Assembly: GCA_937915925.1 (NCBI GenBank)
Contig: CALGGM010000095.1
Location: forward strand, 1-13,801
Direction of reading: 5' to 3'
Length of the DNA: 13,801 nt
Origin: an uncultured Clostridia bacterium
GTDB lineage: Bacteria; Bacillota; Clostridia; Christensenellales; CAG-138
The translations under genes and the position numbers were made by a program. This document shows, in pieces, positions 1 to 5,768 of this stretch. How positions within the stretch are numbered: position 1 is the stretch's first letter; each line of letters starts with the position of its first letter. The notes below the pieces were generated by a model. That model saw only the letters and a program-made list of their open reading frames with translations, made no database searches and was not told the DNA's origin.

Positions 1-37
1 CGTTCTTGGTTCCGCAGGAAAGTCCCAGGATCTTCAT
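1..37 (-). CDS. Flavodoxin / NADPH-dependent FMN reductase family protein, N-terminus only
   Basis: Only the first 12 codons are in the window, reading MKILGLSCGTKN on the minus strand from an ATG at 37. A perfect AGGAGG ribosome binding site lies 8 bases upstream. The start resembles the first beta strand and phosphate-binding loop of flavodoxin-fold FMN reductases, which often begin MKILG(L/I)S followed by a G/R-K-N-G loop. The assignment rests on this short stretch and on being divergently paired with an LVIVD-repeat gene. The gene has its own promoter (100-128) sharing a symmetric operator with that neighbour. Any other protein with a similar first strand remains possible. Confidence 0.55.
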   Translation of the reverse strand, partial: MKILGLSCGTKN

Positions 38-99
38 TGAGGTTACCTCCTAAAAATGTTTTTTTGTAAAAGAAAGCTTCCTACCTCTTTCTATGTATA

Positions 100-128
100 A
101 TTATAAATGCTTGTTCCCAAAATGAAAA
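100..128 (-). promoter_or_regulatory. Sigma-A-type promoter of the flavodoxin-family gene
   Basis: On the minus strand the -35 is TTTTCA (128-123) and the -10 is a perfect TATAAT (105-100), with a 17-base spacer. The expected transcription start is near 93, leaving a leader of about 55 bases before the ATG at 37. The -35 abuts the outer arm of the dyad centred at 158.5. Confidence 0.6.
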
Positions 129-190
129 ATGCCAATATTTCGATTTTTTAATAACAGATTTGTTATGATAATTTTGCGTTATTGGCATTT
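127..190. promoter_or_regulatory. Nested dyad operator, probable LysR-type binding region
   Basis: Two perfect inverted repeats share one centre, 158.5. The inner one is ATAACA-GATT-TGTTAT (151-166), the kind of dyad LysR-type regulators recognise. The outer one is AAATGCCAATA (127-137) and TATTGGCATTT (180-190). The inner box is about 65.5 bases from the predicted start of each divergent promoter, matching the usual -65 recognition site of LysR activators. The outer arms touch both -35 hexamers. A box of the same form lies on the nearby lysR promoter. Symmetry and positions are seen directly; binding is inferred. Confidence 0.65.
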
Positions 191-217
191 GATTTCCGAA
201 AGGAAGGATTGTATAAT
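189..217 (+). promoter_or_regulatory. Sigma-A-type promoter of the LVIVD-repeat gene
   Basis: The -35 is TTGATT (189-194), the spacer is 17 bases and the -10 is a perfect TATAAT (212-217). The expected start is near 224, giving a leader of about 69 bases before the ATG at 293. It is the mirror image, about 158.5, of the flavodoxin promoter. Confidence 0.65.
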
Positions 218-292
218 ACAAATATCAAAAGGGCGGACCGGCTTATGCACGTTTTGCGTCCGTCCGAATTGAATATTTATAAGGAGGACAGC

Positions 293-1672
293 ATGAGCGA
301 ACCATTCTACGCAAAGAGTCCAGGCAACGCAGGCTTCATCAAGAACATGGAAGTCCTGTCGCATCACGACTGTGACAGGCATTATCTGTTCCAGTCCCAG
401 ATCTACAAGACCAAGGACGGGAAATACTATCTCTACGGCGGCTGCTTCTTCGGCTACGGCGTCGAGATCCTGGACGTGACCGATCCCGAAAACCCCAGAC
501 ACATTCAGTACATGCCCGTCATGGATCCCGTGGAATATCCCTATATGTCCACGCCGAAGATTCAGGTCTGCGACGATCTGATGATCGTGTCCAACGGCAA
601 CTGCCTGCCCTTTTTGCACGGTCCCGCGCCCGAGCACTATAAGCCCGCGCCCGGCGGCATCCACATCTTCTCGCTGAAGGAAGATCCGGAGCACCCGAAA
701 AAGCTCTCCTTCTGGGACACCGGCGATCCCGAAAACCGCGGCAGCGGCGTACATCGCTTCACCTACAACGGCGGACGCTACGTGCATCTTTCCGCGACCG
801 CGCCCGGCTTCAAGGACTACATCTACCGCATCGTCGACATCAGCGATCCCGAGCATCCTGTCGAGGTCGGACGCTGGTGGAACCCCGGTCAGTTTGTCGG
901 CAATCAGACCGAAAAGACGATCAAGAAGAACTGGGAAGGCTGGCAGGGACACAACACCTACCCCGGCTATGTCCACTTCCCCTATGCCGAGACCGACTCG
1001 AACCTCGTGTACATCAGCTGCGCAGGCGCGGGCTTCAAGATCCTTGACATCTCCGATCCCAAGGTCCCGCAGGTGCTTGGCGAGTGCAAGATGACCCCGC
1101 CGTTCGCCACCAAGTTCGGCGGCGCGCTGTGCCACACCTTTATGCCCGTACACGGCACCCGCTATGCCGTCGGCATGCAGGAGGGCGAACGCCAGTGGAC
1201 GTACTCAAAGCATGAGTTCGAGCGTTTCGGCGTCCATTCGTTCTGCGGCATCGAGGCGTTCGACGTCTCCGACCCGACCGATCCGGTGCTGATTTCGGTG
1301 TTCCCGTACCCGGAAATTCCGGAAAACTGGCCCTATAAGAACTTCAATCAGCTCAACGACGAGTACCCGACCTCCTTCGGTCCGCACAACCTCCACGAGC
1401 CGATGACGCATAAGACCTGGATCGAGGACAGAAGCGATCGCATCTACGACTGCTACTTCCATGCCGGACTTCGCGTGTACGATTTCTCGGATCCGTACGT
1501 GCCCAAAGAGATCGCGTACTTCATTCCGCCGAATCCCGAAACGCTCTGCTTCGACGTGCCGATGGCAAATAAGCCCCTCGGTACCGCCGAGGACATCGTG
1601 GTGGACGACCGCGGCTACATCTACCTCAATGCCATGCATGACGGGGTGTACATTCTCCGCTGCCTCGTGTAA
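293..1672 (+). CDS. LVIVD-repeat beta-propeller protein of unknown function
   Basis: A 459-residue protein made of LVIVD-type repeats (PF08309 family). Clear copies are ILDVTDPENP (about 59-68), IVDISDPEHP (180-189), ILDISDPKVP (250-259), AFDVSDPTDP (322-331) and VYDFSDPYVP (395-404), with a degenerate one near 125-135 and a closing strand GVYILRC. This suggests a six- or seven-bladed propeller. No signal peptide or membrane segment is visible, so it is probably cytosolic, whereas many LVIVD proteins are exported. His-rich loops (LCHTFMPVH, FGPHNLHEPMTH, YFHAG, NAMHDG) could bind a metal, as in the selenium-binding-protein/methanethiol oxidase propellers; this is speculation. The ATG at 293 is chosen because AAGGAGG lies 6 bases upstream; an in-frame start at 182 lies upstream of the -10 and is unlikely. 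It is divergent from a flavodoxin-family gene and followed by lysR. Confidence 0.85.
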   Translation: MSEPFYAKSPGNAGFIKNMEVLSHHDCDRHYLFQSQIYKTKDGKYYLYGGCFFGYGVEILDVTDPENPRHIQYMPVMDPVEYPYMSTPKIQVCDDLMIVSNGNCLPFLHGPAPEHYKPAPGGIHIFSLKEDPEHPKKLSFWDTGDPENRGSGVHRFTYNGGRYVHLSATAPGFKDYIYRIVDISDPEHPVEVGRWWNPGQFVGNQTEKTIKKNWEGWQGHNTYPGYVHFPYAETDSNLVYISCAGAGFKILDISDPKVPQVLGECKMTPPFATKFGGALCHTFMPVHGTRYAVGMQEGERQWTYSKHEFERFGVHSFCGIEAFDVSDPTDPVLISVFPYPEIPENWPYKNFNQLNDEYPTSFGPHNLHEPMTHKTWIEDRSDRIYDCYFHAGLRVYDFSDPYVPKEIAYFIPPNPETLCFDVPMANKPLGTAEDIVVDDRGYIYLNAMHDGVYILRCLV

Positions 1673-1685
1673 GAAAAAGTACGAC

Positions 1686-1723
1686 AGCACCGTCGGATTT
1701 TTGCGATCCGGCGGTGTTTTTTT
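1686..1723 (+). terminator. Rho-independent terminator of the LVIVD gene
   Basis: The stem CACCGTCGGAT (1688-1698) pairs with ATCCGGCGGTG (1706-1716), with one G-T wobble, and is followed by seven T (1717-1723). Confidence 0.85.
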
Positions 1724-1753
1724 CTTCCATTTTGCATCAATCTGCGATATAAT
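1724..1753 (+). promoter_or_regulatory. Probable lysR promoter
   Basis: A perfect -10 TATAAT lies at 1748-1753. The -35 is poor (CTTCCA at 1724-1729, 18-base spacer), as expected for a weak or regulated promoter. The predicted start near 1760 falls inside the operator-like dyad at 1755-1770. Confidence 0.5.
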
Positions 1754-1754
1754 G

Positions 1755-1770
1755 ATAACAACATCGTTAT
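1755..1770. promoter_or_regulatory. ATAAC-N6-GTTAT box on the lysR promoter
   Basis: ATAACAACATCGTTAT has the same half-sites and spacing as the 16-base inner dyad at 151-166. It overlies the predicted start site just upstream of the AGGAG ribosome binding site (1771-1775), which fits autorepression by the LysR protein. Confidence 0.6.
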
Positions 1771-1784
1771 AGGAGCGTCATCGA

Positions 1785-2660
1785 ATGAACGACCGACAGA
1801 TCGAATGCTTTCTGGAAGCCGCACGCTATCTGAACTTCACGCGGGCGGCGGAGAACCTGACGCTGCCGCAGCCTGCGGTGAGCCGCTATATCGCTTCACT
1901 CGAGGGCGAGCTCGGCGTCAAGCTGTTCGTGCGCGAGAGCAACCGCAAGATCGTGCTCACGCCCGCGGGCAGGGCGTACTTCAACCTGTTTCAGCGCACC
2001 GCGACCGAGCTTGCGCACACGCGCGACGCGCTCAGCGTCACGCCCGAGGTCCTGCATTTAGGGATCAATATCGGCTGGTCGACCTCCGATTATCTGCCGA
2101 AGGTGGTGGCGTTCTGCCGTCAGAAGAACCCGCGCTTCCACGTTTCCTATGAATGCCTCCCGTTTCATCTGCTCGCGGCGGGGCTGCGCGAAAAGCGGCT
2201 CGACACGGTCATCGGGCTTGAGAACTATCTGATGCACTCGCTGGAGTTCGAGACCGAGCGCTTCACCTCGCTGCGGCGAACGATCCTGTACTCCAAGAAT
2301 CTTCCGGATTATGACCAGATCAGAAACCCTGCGGACTTCTACCCCTATGACTTTCTGATCGCGGACGATCCGCTGATCCGCCACCTCGTGCAGGAGAGCG
2401 AGGAGATCTTCCGCTCGTTCCACTTCATGCCGCGGTACCGCACGCTCACGAATCAGGAGACGGTCAATTCCTATGTGGAGAACGGGCTCGGCGTCGCGCT
2501 GCGGGACGAGTGGTGCCACATCCTGCACCATCCGCGCATGCTGAACATGAACATCGAGCAAACCATCCCGGTCGCGCTCGCGTGGCGCAGGGACGCCCCC
2601 GCCGCCGTCGAGCTGTTCCGCGAAGCGCTGCTGTGCGTTTTTCAAAAGCAGAAGGTGTAA
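1785..2660 (+). CDS. LysR-family transcriptional regulator
   Basis: A 291-residue protein, typical LysR length. The N-terminal winged helix-turn-helix is unmistakable (residues 1-60: MNDRQIECFLEAARYLNFTR, then AA-x-x-L-x-L-x-QPAVSRYIASLEGELGVKLFVR). A periplasmic-binding-protein-like effector domain follows from about residue 90 (HLGINIGW onward). AGGAG lies 9 bases before the ATG. The gene follows the LVIVD gene in the same direction but has its own promoter and a dyad like that in the flavodoxin/LVIVD divergent promoter. It is therefore the natural candidate to control those two genes and itself. The effector is unknown. Confidence 0.93.
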   Translation: MNDRQIECFLEAARYLNFTRAAENLTLPQPAVSRYIASLEGELGVKLFVRESNRKIVLTPAGRAYFNLFQRTATELAHTRDALSVTPEVLHLGINIGWSTSDYLPKVVAFCRQKNPRFHVSYECLPFHLLAAGLREKRLDTVIGLENYLMHSLEFETERFTSLRRTILYSKNLPDYDQIRNPADFYPYDFLIADDPLIRHLVQESEEIFRSFHFMPRYRTLTNQETVNSYVENGLGVALRDEWCHILHHPRMLNMNIEQTIPVALAWRRDAPAAVELFREALLCVFQKQKV

Positions 2661-2662
2661 AT

Positions 2663-2695
2663 AAAAAGAGGATGTTTTCTCAGCATCCTCTTTTT
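2663..2695. terminator. Bidirectional terminator between lysR and the DUF554 gene
   Basis: AAAAAGAGGATG (2663-2674) pairs with CATCCTCTTTTT (2684-2695) around a 9-base loop. The A-run and T-run make it work in both directions, serving lysR (stop at 2660) and the convergent gene whose stop is at 2719. Confidence 0.85.
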
Positions 2696-2718
2696 GTATG
2701 AATCGGCTTCGGTAAATT

Positions 2719-3438
2719 TCAGAACGAGATCGGCAGGAACGCTGCGGCGATCGCGAGCACCACGGCGGGCAGCAGGTTTGCCGCGCGGATCTTTTTGCCC
2801 CACACGAGGTTGACGCCGATGCAGAAGATCAGCACCGAGCCGACCATGGACAGGTAGCTCATGGCAAGGTCCGTCATCAGCGGCTTGATCAGCCCCGCGA
2901 GCAGGGTCAGCCCGCCCTCGATCACGACGATCGGGATCACGGAGAAGATGCAGCCCTTGCCCAGAGAGCTCGTAAGCACCATGACCATCACAAGGTCGAG
3001 GATGCTCTTTGCGCCGAGGATCGTCCAGTCCCCGCTGATGCCGTCCTGCAGCGCGCCGACGATCGTCATCGCGCCGACGCAGGTGGTGAGCGAAGCGGTC
3101 AGAAAGCCGTTGACAAAGTTCTGATCCTTCGCGCTGCCGGTCTTCTTTTTGAGCCATTCGCCGAACAGCTCGAACCCGCGCTCGATGTTGATGAGCTCGC
3201 CGATCAGTCCCCCGATCGCGAGGCAGGCGATGATCAGCATGGAGCCGCCGCCGGACAGGCTCGATTCGTCCACGGGGATCATGTAGCGGACCGCGCCCGC
3301 GATGCTCAAAAACAGGGTGCTGACGCCGCACGCCATGGTCAGCGTTTCCTGAAAGCGCGGCTTTAAAAGCTTTCCGAAGAAGTGTCCGCAAATGCCGCCG
3401 ACCAAAACGGCGCCCGTGTTCACAAGTGTACCGATCAT
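2719..3438 (-). CDS. DUF554 family integral membrane protein (YqgA/YdfK-like)
   Basis: A 239-residue, strongly hydrophobic protein starting MIGTLVNTGAVLVGGICGHF, the conserved opening of DUF554 (PF04474), and close to full family length. About six to seven membrane segments are visible, among them residues 2-22, 36-52 (ACGVSTLFLSIAGAV), 66-85 (MLIIACLAIGGLIGELINIE) and the C-terminal LLPAVVLAIAAAFLPISF. NGFLTASLTTCVGAMTIVGALQDG and the glycine-rich helix pairs are typical of the family. The biochemical role is unknown; a transporter or permease is often guessed. The ATG at 3438 is preferred because GAGG sits 7 bases upstream and the family begins here; the frame is open further upstream. It has its own promoter, divergent from the XRE regulator. 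Confidence 0.85.
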   Translation of the reverse strand: MIGTLVNTGAVLVGGICGHFFGKLLKPRFQETLTMACGVSTLFLSIAGAVRYMIPVDESSLSGGGSMLIIACLAIGGLIGELINIERGFELFGEWLKKKTGSAKDQNFVNGFLTASLTTCVGAMTIVGALQDGISGDWTILGAKSILDLVMVMVLTSSLGKGCIFSVIPIVVIEGGLTLLAGLIKPLMTDLAMSYLSMVGSVLIFCIGVNLVWGKKIRAANLLPAVVLAIAAAFLPISF

Positions 3439-3457
3439 CCTATTACCTCGTTCAACA

Positions 3458-3477
3458 GGGACAGCGATCGCGGTCCC
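3458..3477. repeat. Palindrome in the leader of the DUF554 gene
   Basis: GGGACAGCGATCGCGGTCCC is a 20-base dyad with a perfect GCGATCGC core and GGGAC/GTCCC arms, with one mismatched pair. It lies between the predicted transcription start (about 3485, minus strand) and the ribosome binding site, so it could be an operator or an RNA hairpin. Confidence 0.45.
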
Positions 3478-3491
3478 GAAAATCATGCAAT

Positions 3492-3520
3492 ATTCTACCG
3501 TATCGCGCCGCAAAAAGCAA
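3492..3520 (-). promoter_or_regulatory. Promoter of the DUF554 gene
   Basis: On the minus strand the -35 is TTGCTT (3520-3515), the spacer is 17 bases and the -10 is TAGAAT (3497-3492). Confidence 0.55.
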
Positions 3521-3543
3521 CTTTATTTTTCCGCCGTCGTGCG

Positions 3544-3572
3544 TTGCAAACCGCTTTCGGGTATGCTACACT
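3544..3572 (+). promoter_or_regulatory. Promoter of the XRE regulator gene
   Basis: The -35 is TTGCAA (3544-3549), the spacer is 17 bases and the -10 is TACACT (3567-3572), preceded by TATGC as in extended -10 promoters. The leader is about 120 bases and carries two ACCGNCGGT dyads. The promoter at 4447 has nearly the same -10 context. Confidence 0.6.
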
Positions 3573-3605
3573 CAGGATGCGGACCGAAAATCATCAAAAA
3601 CTGCG

Positions 3606-3645
3606 CTCTACCGACGGTTGAGTTCTCCCCACTCTACCGCCGGTT
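3606..3645. repeat. Tandem ACCG-N-CGGT dyads, candidate operators
   Basis: A 14-base direct repeat, CTCTACCG(A/C)CGGTT, occurs at 3606-3619 and 3632-3645. Each copy contains a perfect ACCG-N-CGGT palindrome; the centres (3614 and 3640) are 26 bases apart. It lies in the leader of the XRE gene, so autoregulation is plausible. Confidence 0.45.
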
Positions 3646-3700
3646 CGTGGAAAACCGCCCCGAAATCCGTATCATGGACGGTGAAAGGAGGACCGAACGA

Positions 3701-4318
3701 ATGGATCAGGTCAAGATCGGCAGGTTCATTGCCGAACAGCGAAAGGCGCAGGGGCTCACGCAGGCGCAGCTTGCGGAGCGCTTGGACATCACCGACCGCG
3801 CGGTATCGAAATGGGAGACCGGAAGGTCGCTGCCCGACACGTCGGTCATGCTCCCGCTTTGCGGGCTGCTGCACATCACAGTCAACGATTTATTGAACGG
3901 GGAGGTCATATCAATGGAACGCTACAATGAAACAACGGAACGGAATCTTTTGGAAATGGTAAAGCAAAAGGAAGCGGCGGACAAGCGGCTTCTGAAATTG
4001 GAGATCGTAATCTTGCTGGTATCCCTCGCGCTGGCCGCCGCGCTGATGACGTTCGGGATCCTGCTCTGCGATAACGGACGGACCGGGATCGGCATCCCGC
4101 TGATCGCCGTCGGATTCGTCCAGTTTCTTGCATGCGGACTGCTTGCTACCCGCATCGAGCAGACCGCGGGCTATTATGAATGCGCGAAATGCGGCCACCG
4201 CTACGTGCCGGGGTATTGGGCGGTGAACTTCGCCATGCACGTCAATCGCACGCGCTACATGAAATGCCCCGCCTGCCATAAGCGCAGCTGGCAGAAGAAG
4301 GTGCTCTCGAAGGAGTGA
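3701..4318 (+). CDS. XRE-family regulator with two membrane helices and a zinc ribbon
   Basis: A 205-residue protein. Residues about 4-60 are a Cro/CI-type helix-turn-helix (IGRFIAEQRKAQGLTQAQLA, then ERLDITDRAVSKWETGRSLP). A charged linker (70-98) leads to two hydrophobic segments (about 100-123 and 129-149). A C-terminal zinc ribbon has Cys161-X2-Cys164 and Cys189-X2-Cys192. This architecture recurs in Firmicutes as membrane-bound HTH proteins; it suggests a DNA-binding domain held at the membrane, with a metal- or redox-sensitive tail. The target and signal are unknown. The ATG at 3701 is chosen because GGAGG (3687-3691) lies 9 bases upstream and the HTH begins there; the longer open frame is leader. 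It stands alone between two divergent or independent promoters. Confidence 0.85.
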   Translation: MDQVKIGRFIAEQRKAQGLTQAQLAERLDITDRAVSKWETGRSLPDTSVMLPLCGLLHITVNDLLNGEVISMERYNETTERNLLEMVKQKEAADKRLLKLEIVILLVSLALAAALMTFGILLCDNGRTGIGIPLIAVGFVQFLACGLLATRIEQTAGYYECAKCGHRYVPGYWAVNFAMHVNRTRYMKCPACHKRSWQKKVLSKE

Positions 4319-4361
4319 GGGGGATCGTTTACCAATCCTTGTTAGGGAGAATGGACCGTAG

Positions 4362-4380
4362 GGGCGGATCGCATCCGCCC
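4362..4380. repeat. Short hairpin, possible dispersed intergenic repeat
   Basis: GGGCGGAT (4362-4369) pairs perfectly with ATCCGCCC (4373-4380) across a 3-base loop. It sits in CGTAGGGGCGGAT context, and a related CGTAGGGGGCGAT occurs on the minus strand at about 5356-5368. No T-run follows, so it is not a terminator by itself. Confidence 0.45.
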
Positions 4381-4422
4381 GCGTAACGATTCCGCCCCCT
4401 TTACTGCACACATGCCCGAAAG

Positions 4423-4445
4423 CCGCCCGCACGGGGCGGTTTTTT
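4423..4445 (+). terminator. Rho-independent terminator downstream of the XRE gene
   Basis: The stem CCGCCC (4423-4428) pairs with GGGCGG (4434-4439) and is followed by six T (4440-4445). It lies about 105 bases after the XRE stop codon and just before the next promoter. Confidence 0.7.
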
Positions 4446-4446
4446 A

Positions 4447-4475
4447 TTGTAAATTTCGTGAAGGTATGGTACACT
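4447..4475 (+). promoter_or_regulatory. Promoter of the P-loop ATPase gene
   Basis: The -35 is TTGTAA (4447-4452), the spacer is 17 bases and the -10 is TACACT (4470-4475), preceded by TATGG. The predicted start near 4482 gives a short leader before the ATG at 4509. Confidence 0.6.
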
Positions 4476-4508
4476 GGATCGGAAATCAAGGCTTTGCGGA
4501 GGAACGGG

Positions 4509-5102
4509 ATGGCAAATCTGATCGTGGTATGCGGGCCGCAGGCGGTCGGCAAAATGACGGTGGCGGAGCGCTTACGGGATAAATTGCACTACAGCATGAT
4601 GATGAATCACGACAGCATCGAGCTGAGCGATCGCATCTTCGGCTTCGGCACGCCCGCGCAGAAGGCGCTGAACGGCGCGATCCGCGAAAACGTCTTCACC
4701 CTTGCGGTGCAGCACAACGTGGACCTGATCTTCACGTTCGTGTGCGTGTTCGATATGCCGGAGGATGTGGCGTATCTCAAAAACCTTGAAGCGCAGTTTA
4801 CAAACAGCGACGGCACGTTTTACTTTGTCGAGCTTTCCGCAACGCTCGAACGGCGTTTGGAACGCAACGAGACGCCGCACCGCATGGAGATGAAGCCCAC
4901 GAAGCGGAACACGGAGCGGAGCCGAAAGGATATTCTGAAAACCGCCGGGCGGTATAAGCTGAACACGGATGAGGGCGAAACACTTTTTACCCACCATTTG
5001 AAGATCGAGAACACCGATCTTAGTCCGGACGAGGTCGCGGACCGGGTGATCGCGGCGTTCGGTCTCGTGCCGAACGAAAAGAAATCACGCAGCGGCGTGT
5101 GA
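4509..5102 (+). CDS. P-loop kinase-like AAA family ATPase
   Basis: A 197-residue protein with an N-terminal beta strand and Walker A loop, LIVVCGPQAVGKMTVAERL (GxxxxGK at residues 9-15, then M-T). It resembles small P-loop proteins annotated as AAA family ATPases and related to nucleoside/shikimate kinase folds. A hydrophobic strand VDLIFTFVCVF could supply the Walker B or acceptor region. An Arg-rich stretch (LERRLERNETPHRMEMKPTK, then RNTERSR) looks like a lid that closes over phosphates. The substrate is unknown; a phosphotransferase or toxin-like kinase are both possible. GGAGG lies 6 bases before the ATG; a start upstream at 4458 would place the promoter inside the gene. It appears monocistronic and is followed by a repeat-rich gap. 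Confidence 0.8.
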   Translation: MANLIVVCGPQAVGKMTVAERLRDKLHYSMMMNHDSIELSDRIFGFGTPAQKALNGAIRENVFTLAVQHNVDLIFTFVCVFDMPEDVAYLKNLEAQFTNSDGTFYFVELSATLERRLERNETPHRMEMKPTKRNTERSRKDILKTAGRYKLNTDEGETLFTHHLKIENTDLSPDEVADRVIAAFGLVPNEKKSRSGV

Positions 5103-5139
5103 ACGTCGGGGCGCCGAGGGCGGCAAGGGATTGTCGCAT

Positions 5140-5190
5140 TGACTACCCACCCACCGCTTACGCGGTCCCCCCTCCCCGGCAAGGGAGGGT
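5140..5190 (-). repeat. Hairpin-pair repeat module, copy 1 (inverted)
   Basis: Read on the minus strand: hairpin CCCTCCC/GGGGAGGG, then hairpin ACCGC-GTAA-GCGGT, then a GGGTGGGTAGTCA tail. The same order of parts is found in copies 2 and 3 on the plus strand. Confidence 0.6.
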
Positions 5191-5209
5191 AAATGGTTAC
5201 GTCAATTCG

Positions 5210-5261
5210 AGCTCCCCTTGTCAGGGGAGCTGTCACCGGTAGGTGACTGAGGGGTAGTCAC
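5210..5261 (+). repeat. Hairpin-pair repeat module, copy 2
   Basis: AGCTCCCC-TTGTCA-GGGGAGCT (5210-5231) is followed by TCACC-GGTA-GGTGA (5233-5246) and the tail CTGAGGGGTAGTCAC. From general knowledge, sequences of this type are dispersed intergenic repeats in gut Clostridia. Confidence 0.65.
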
Positions 5262-5324
5262 GAACTTTTCGGGGCGCCGAGGTCTCTCCATTCCGCTTCG
5301 CTTCATTACATAGGTAGATTGCGC

Positions 5325-5343
5325 GACGACGCGCAGCGTCGTC
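5325..5343. repeat. Isolated perfect hairpin between repeat modules
   Basis: GACGACGC (5325-5332) pairs with GCGTCGTC (5336-5343) around GCA. It is flanked by GTAGATT on one side and CTAC on the other, extending the symmetry loosely. No T-run follows. Confidence 0.45.
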
Positions 5344-5387
5344 TACCGCGTACCATCGCCCCCTACGAGCCGTTTATGCCCTCTTGT

Positions 5388-5439
5388 CCTCCCTGTGCAA
5401 GGGAGGGTGGATCGCGAAGCGAGCCGGAAGGGTTGTCAC
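5388..5439 (+). repeat. Hairpin-pair repeat module, copy 3
   Basis: CCTCCCT (5388-5394) pairs with AGGGAGG (5400-5406), then TCGC-GAA-GCGA (5412-5422), then the tail GGAAGGGTTGTCAC. It ends about 30 bases before the next start codon, so it is in or next to the leader of the ABM-fold gene. In the whole gap 5103-5470 I find no coding sequence and no clear promoter. Confidence 0.6.
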
Positions 5440-5470
5440 TTGAACCGCAAACAAACGAAAGGAGAAACCC

Positions 5471-5761
5471 ATGATCGTACTGAATGTAACGTATCGATGC
5501 AAGCCCGAAATGCGGGAGGAATTTTTGGAGGCGATCCTGCGCGAGGGGATCGACGCCGCGTGCCGGGCGGAGAGCGGCAATGTAAAATATGACTACTACC
5601 TGCCGTTCGACGACAACGGCGATCTGCTGCTCGTGGAAAAATGGCACGACGAAGCCGCACTGAAAGCGCACGGCGCGCAGCCGCACATGCAGCGCTTAAA
5701 GGCGCTCAAAGCCGCTTACGTAAACGAGACGGTCATTGAGCGCTTCGACGCCGCGGACTGA
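5471..5761 (+). CDS. Antibiotic biosynthesis monooxygenase (ABM) fold protein, YgiN-like
   Basis: A 96-residue single-domain protein, the normal size for the dimeric alpha/beta ABM fold (PF03992). It begins MIVLNVTYRCKPEMREEFLEA, the usual first strand and helix, and contains the central strand KYDYYLPFDDNGDLLLVEKW with the conserved (E)-K-W-x-D/E turn, followed by a helix ALKAHGAQPHMQRLKAL. Family members include quinol monooxygenase and heme-degrading enzymes, but many are of unknown activity; in an anaerobe a monooxygenase role is doubtful. AAAGGAG lies 6 bases upstream. It is the first gene of a two-gene unit with the DUF1848 gene, which starts 7 bases after its stop codon. Confidence 0.85.
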   Translation: MIVLNVTYRCKPEMREEFLEAILREGIDAACRAESGNVKYDYYLPFDDNGDLLLVEKWHDEAALKAHGAQPHMQRLKALKAAYVNETVIERFDAAD

Positions 5762-5768
5762 ATCATCC

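Larger units (their letters stand above)
5106..5282. repeat. 14-base direct repeat bracketing two repeat modules
   Basis: TCGGGGCGCCGAGG occurs identically at 5106-5119 and 5269-5282. The two copies enclose the minus-strand module (5140-5190) and the plus-strand module (5210-5261). They could mark the edges of a composite element or be part of the repeat unit. Confidence 0.5.

Noticed and set aside
179..1153. Long open frame antisense to the LVIVD gene
   Set aside because: It has no ribosome binding site, no recognisable domain and lies opposite a clear repeat protein; long antisense frames are expected from GC-rich codon use.
5140..5439. Possible CRISPR-like array
   Set aside because: The three units differ in sequence and orientation and are separated by uneven gaps; there is no constant repeat with regular spacers and no cas gene.
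5736..5768. TTG start for the DUF1848 gene
   Set aside because: The family begins MII/MIL followed by a few residues and RTDIPAFY, matching the ATG at 5769; the TTG would add an unrelated tail overlapping the ABM gene.
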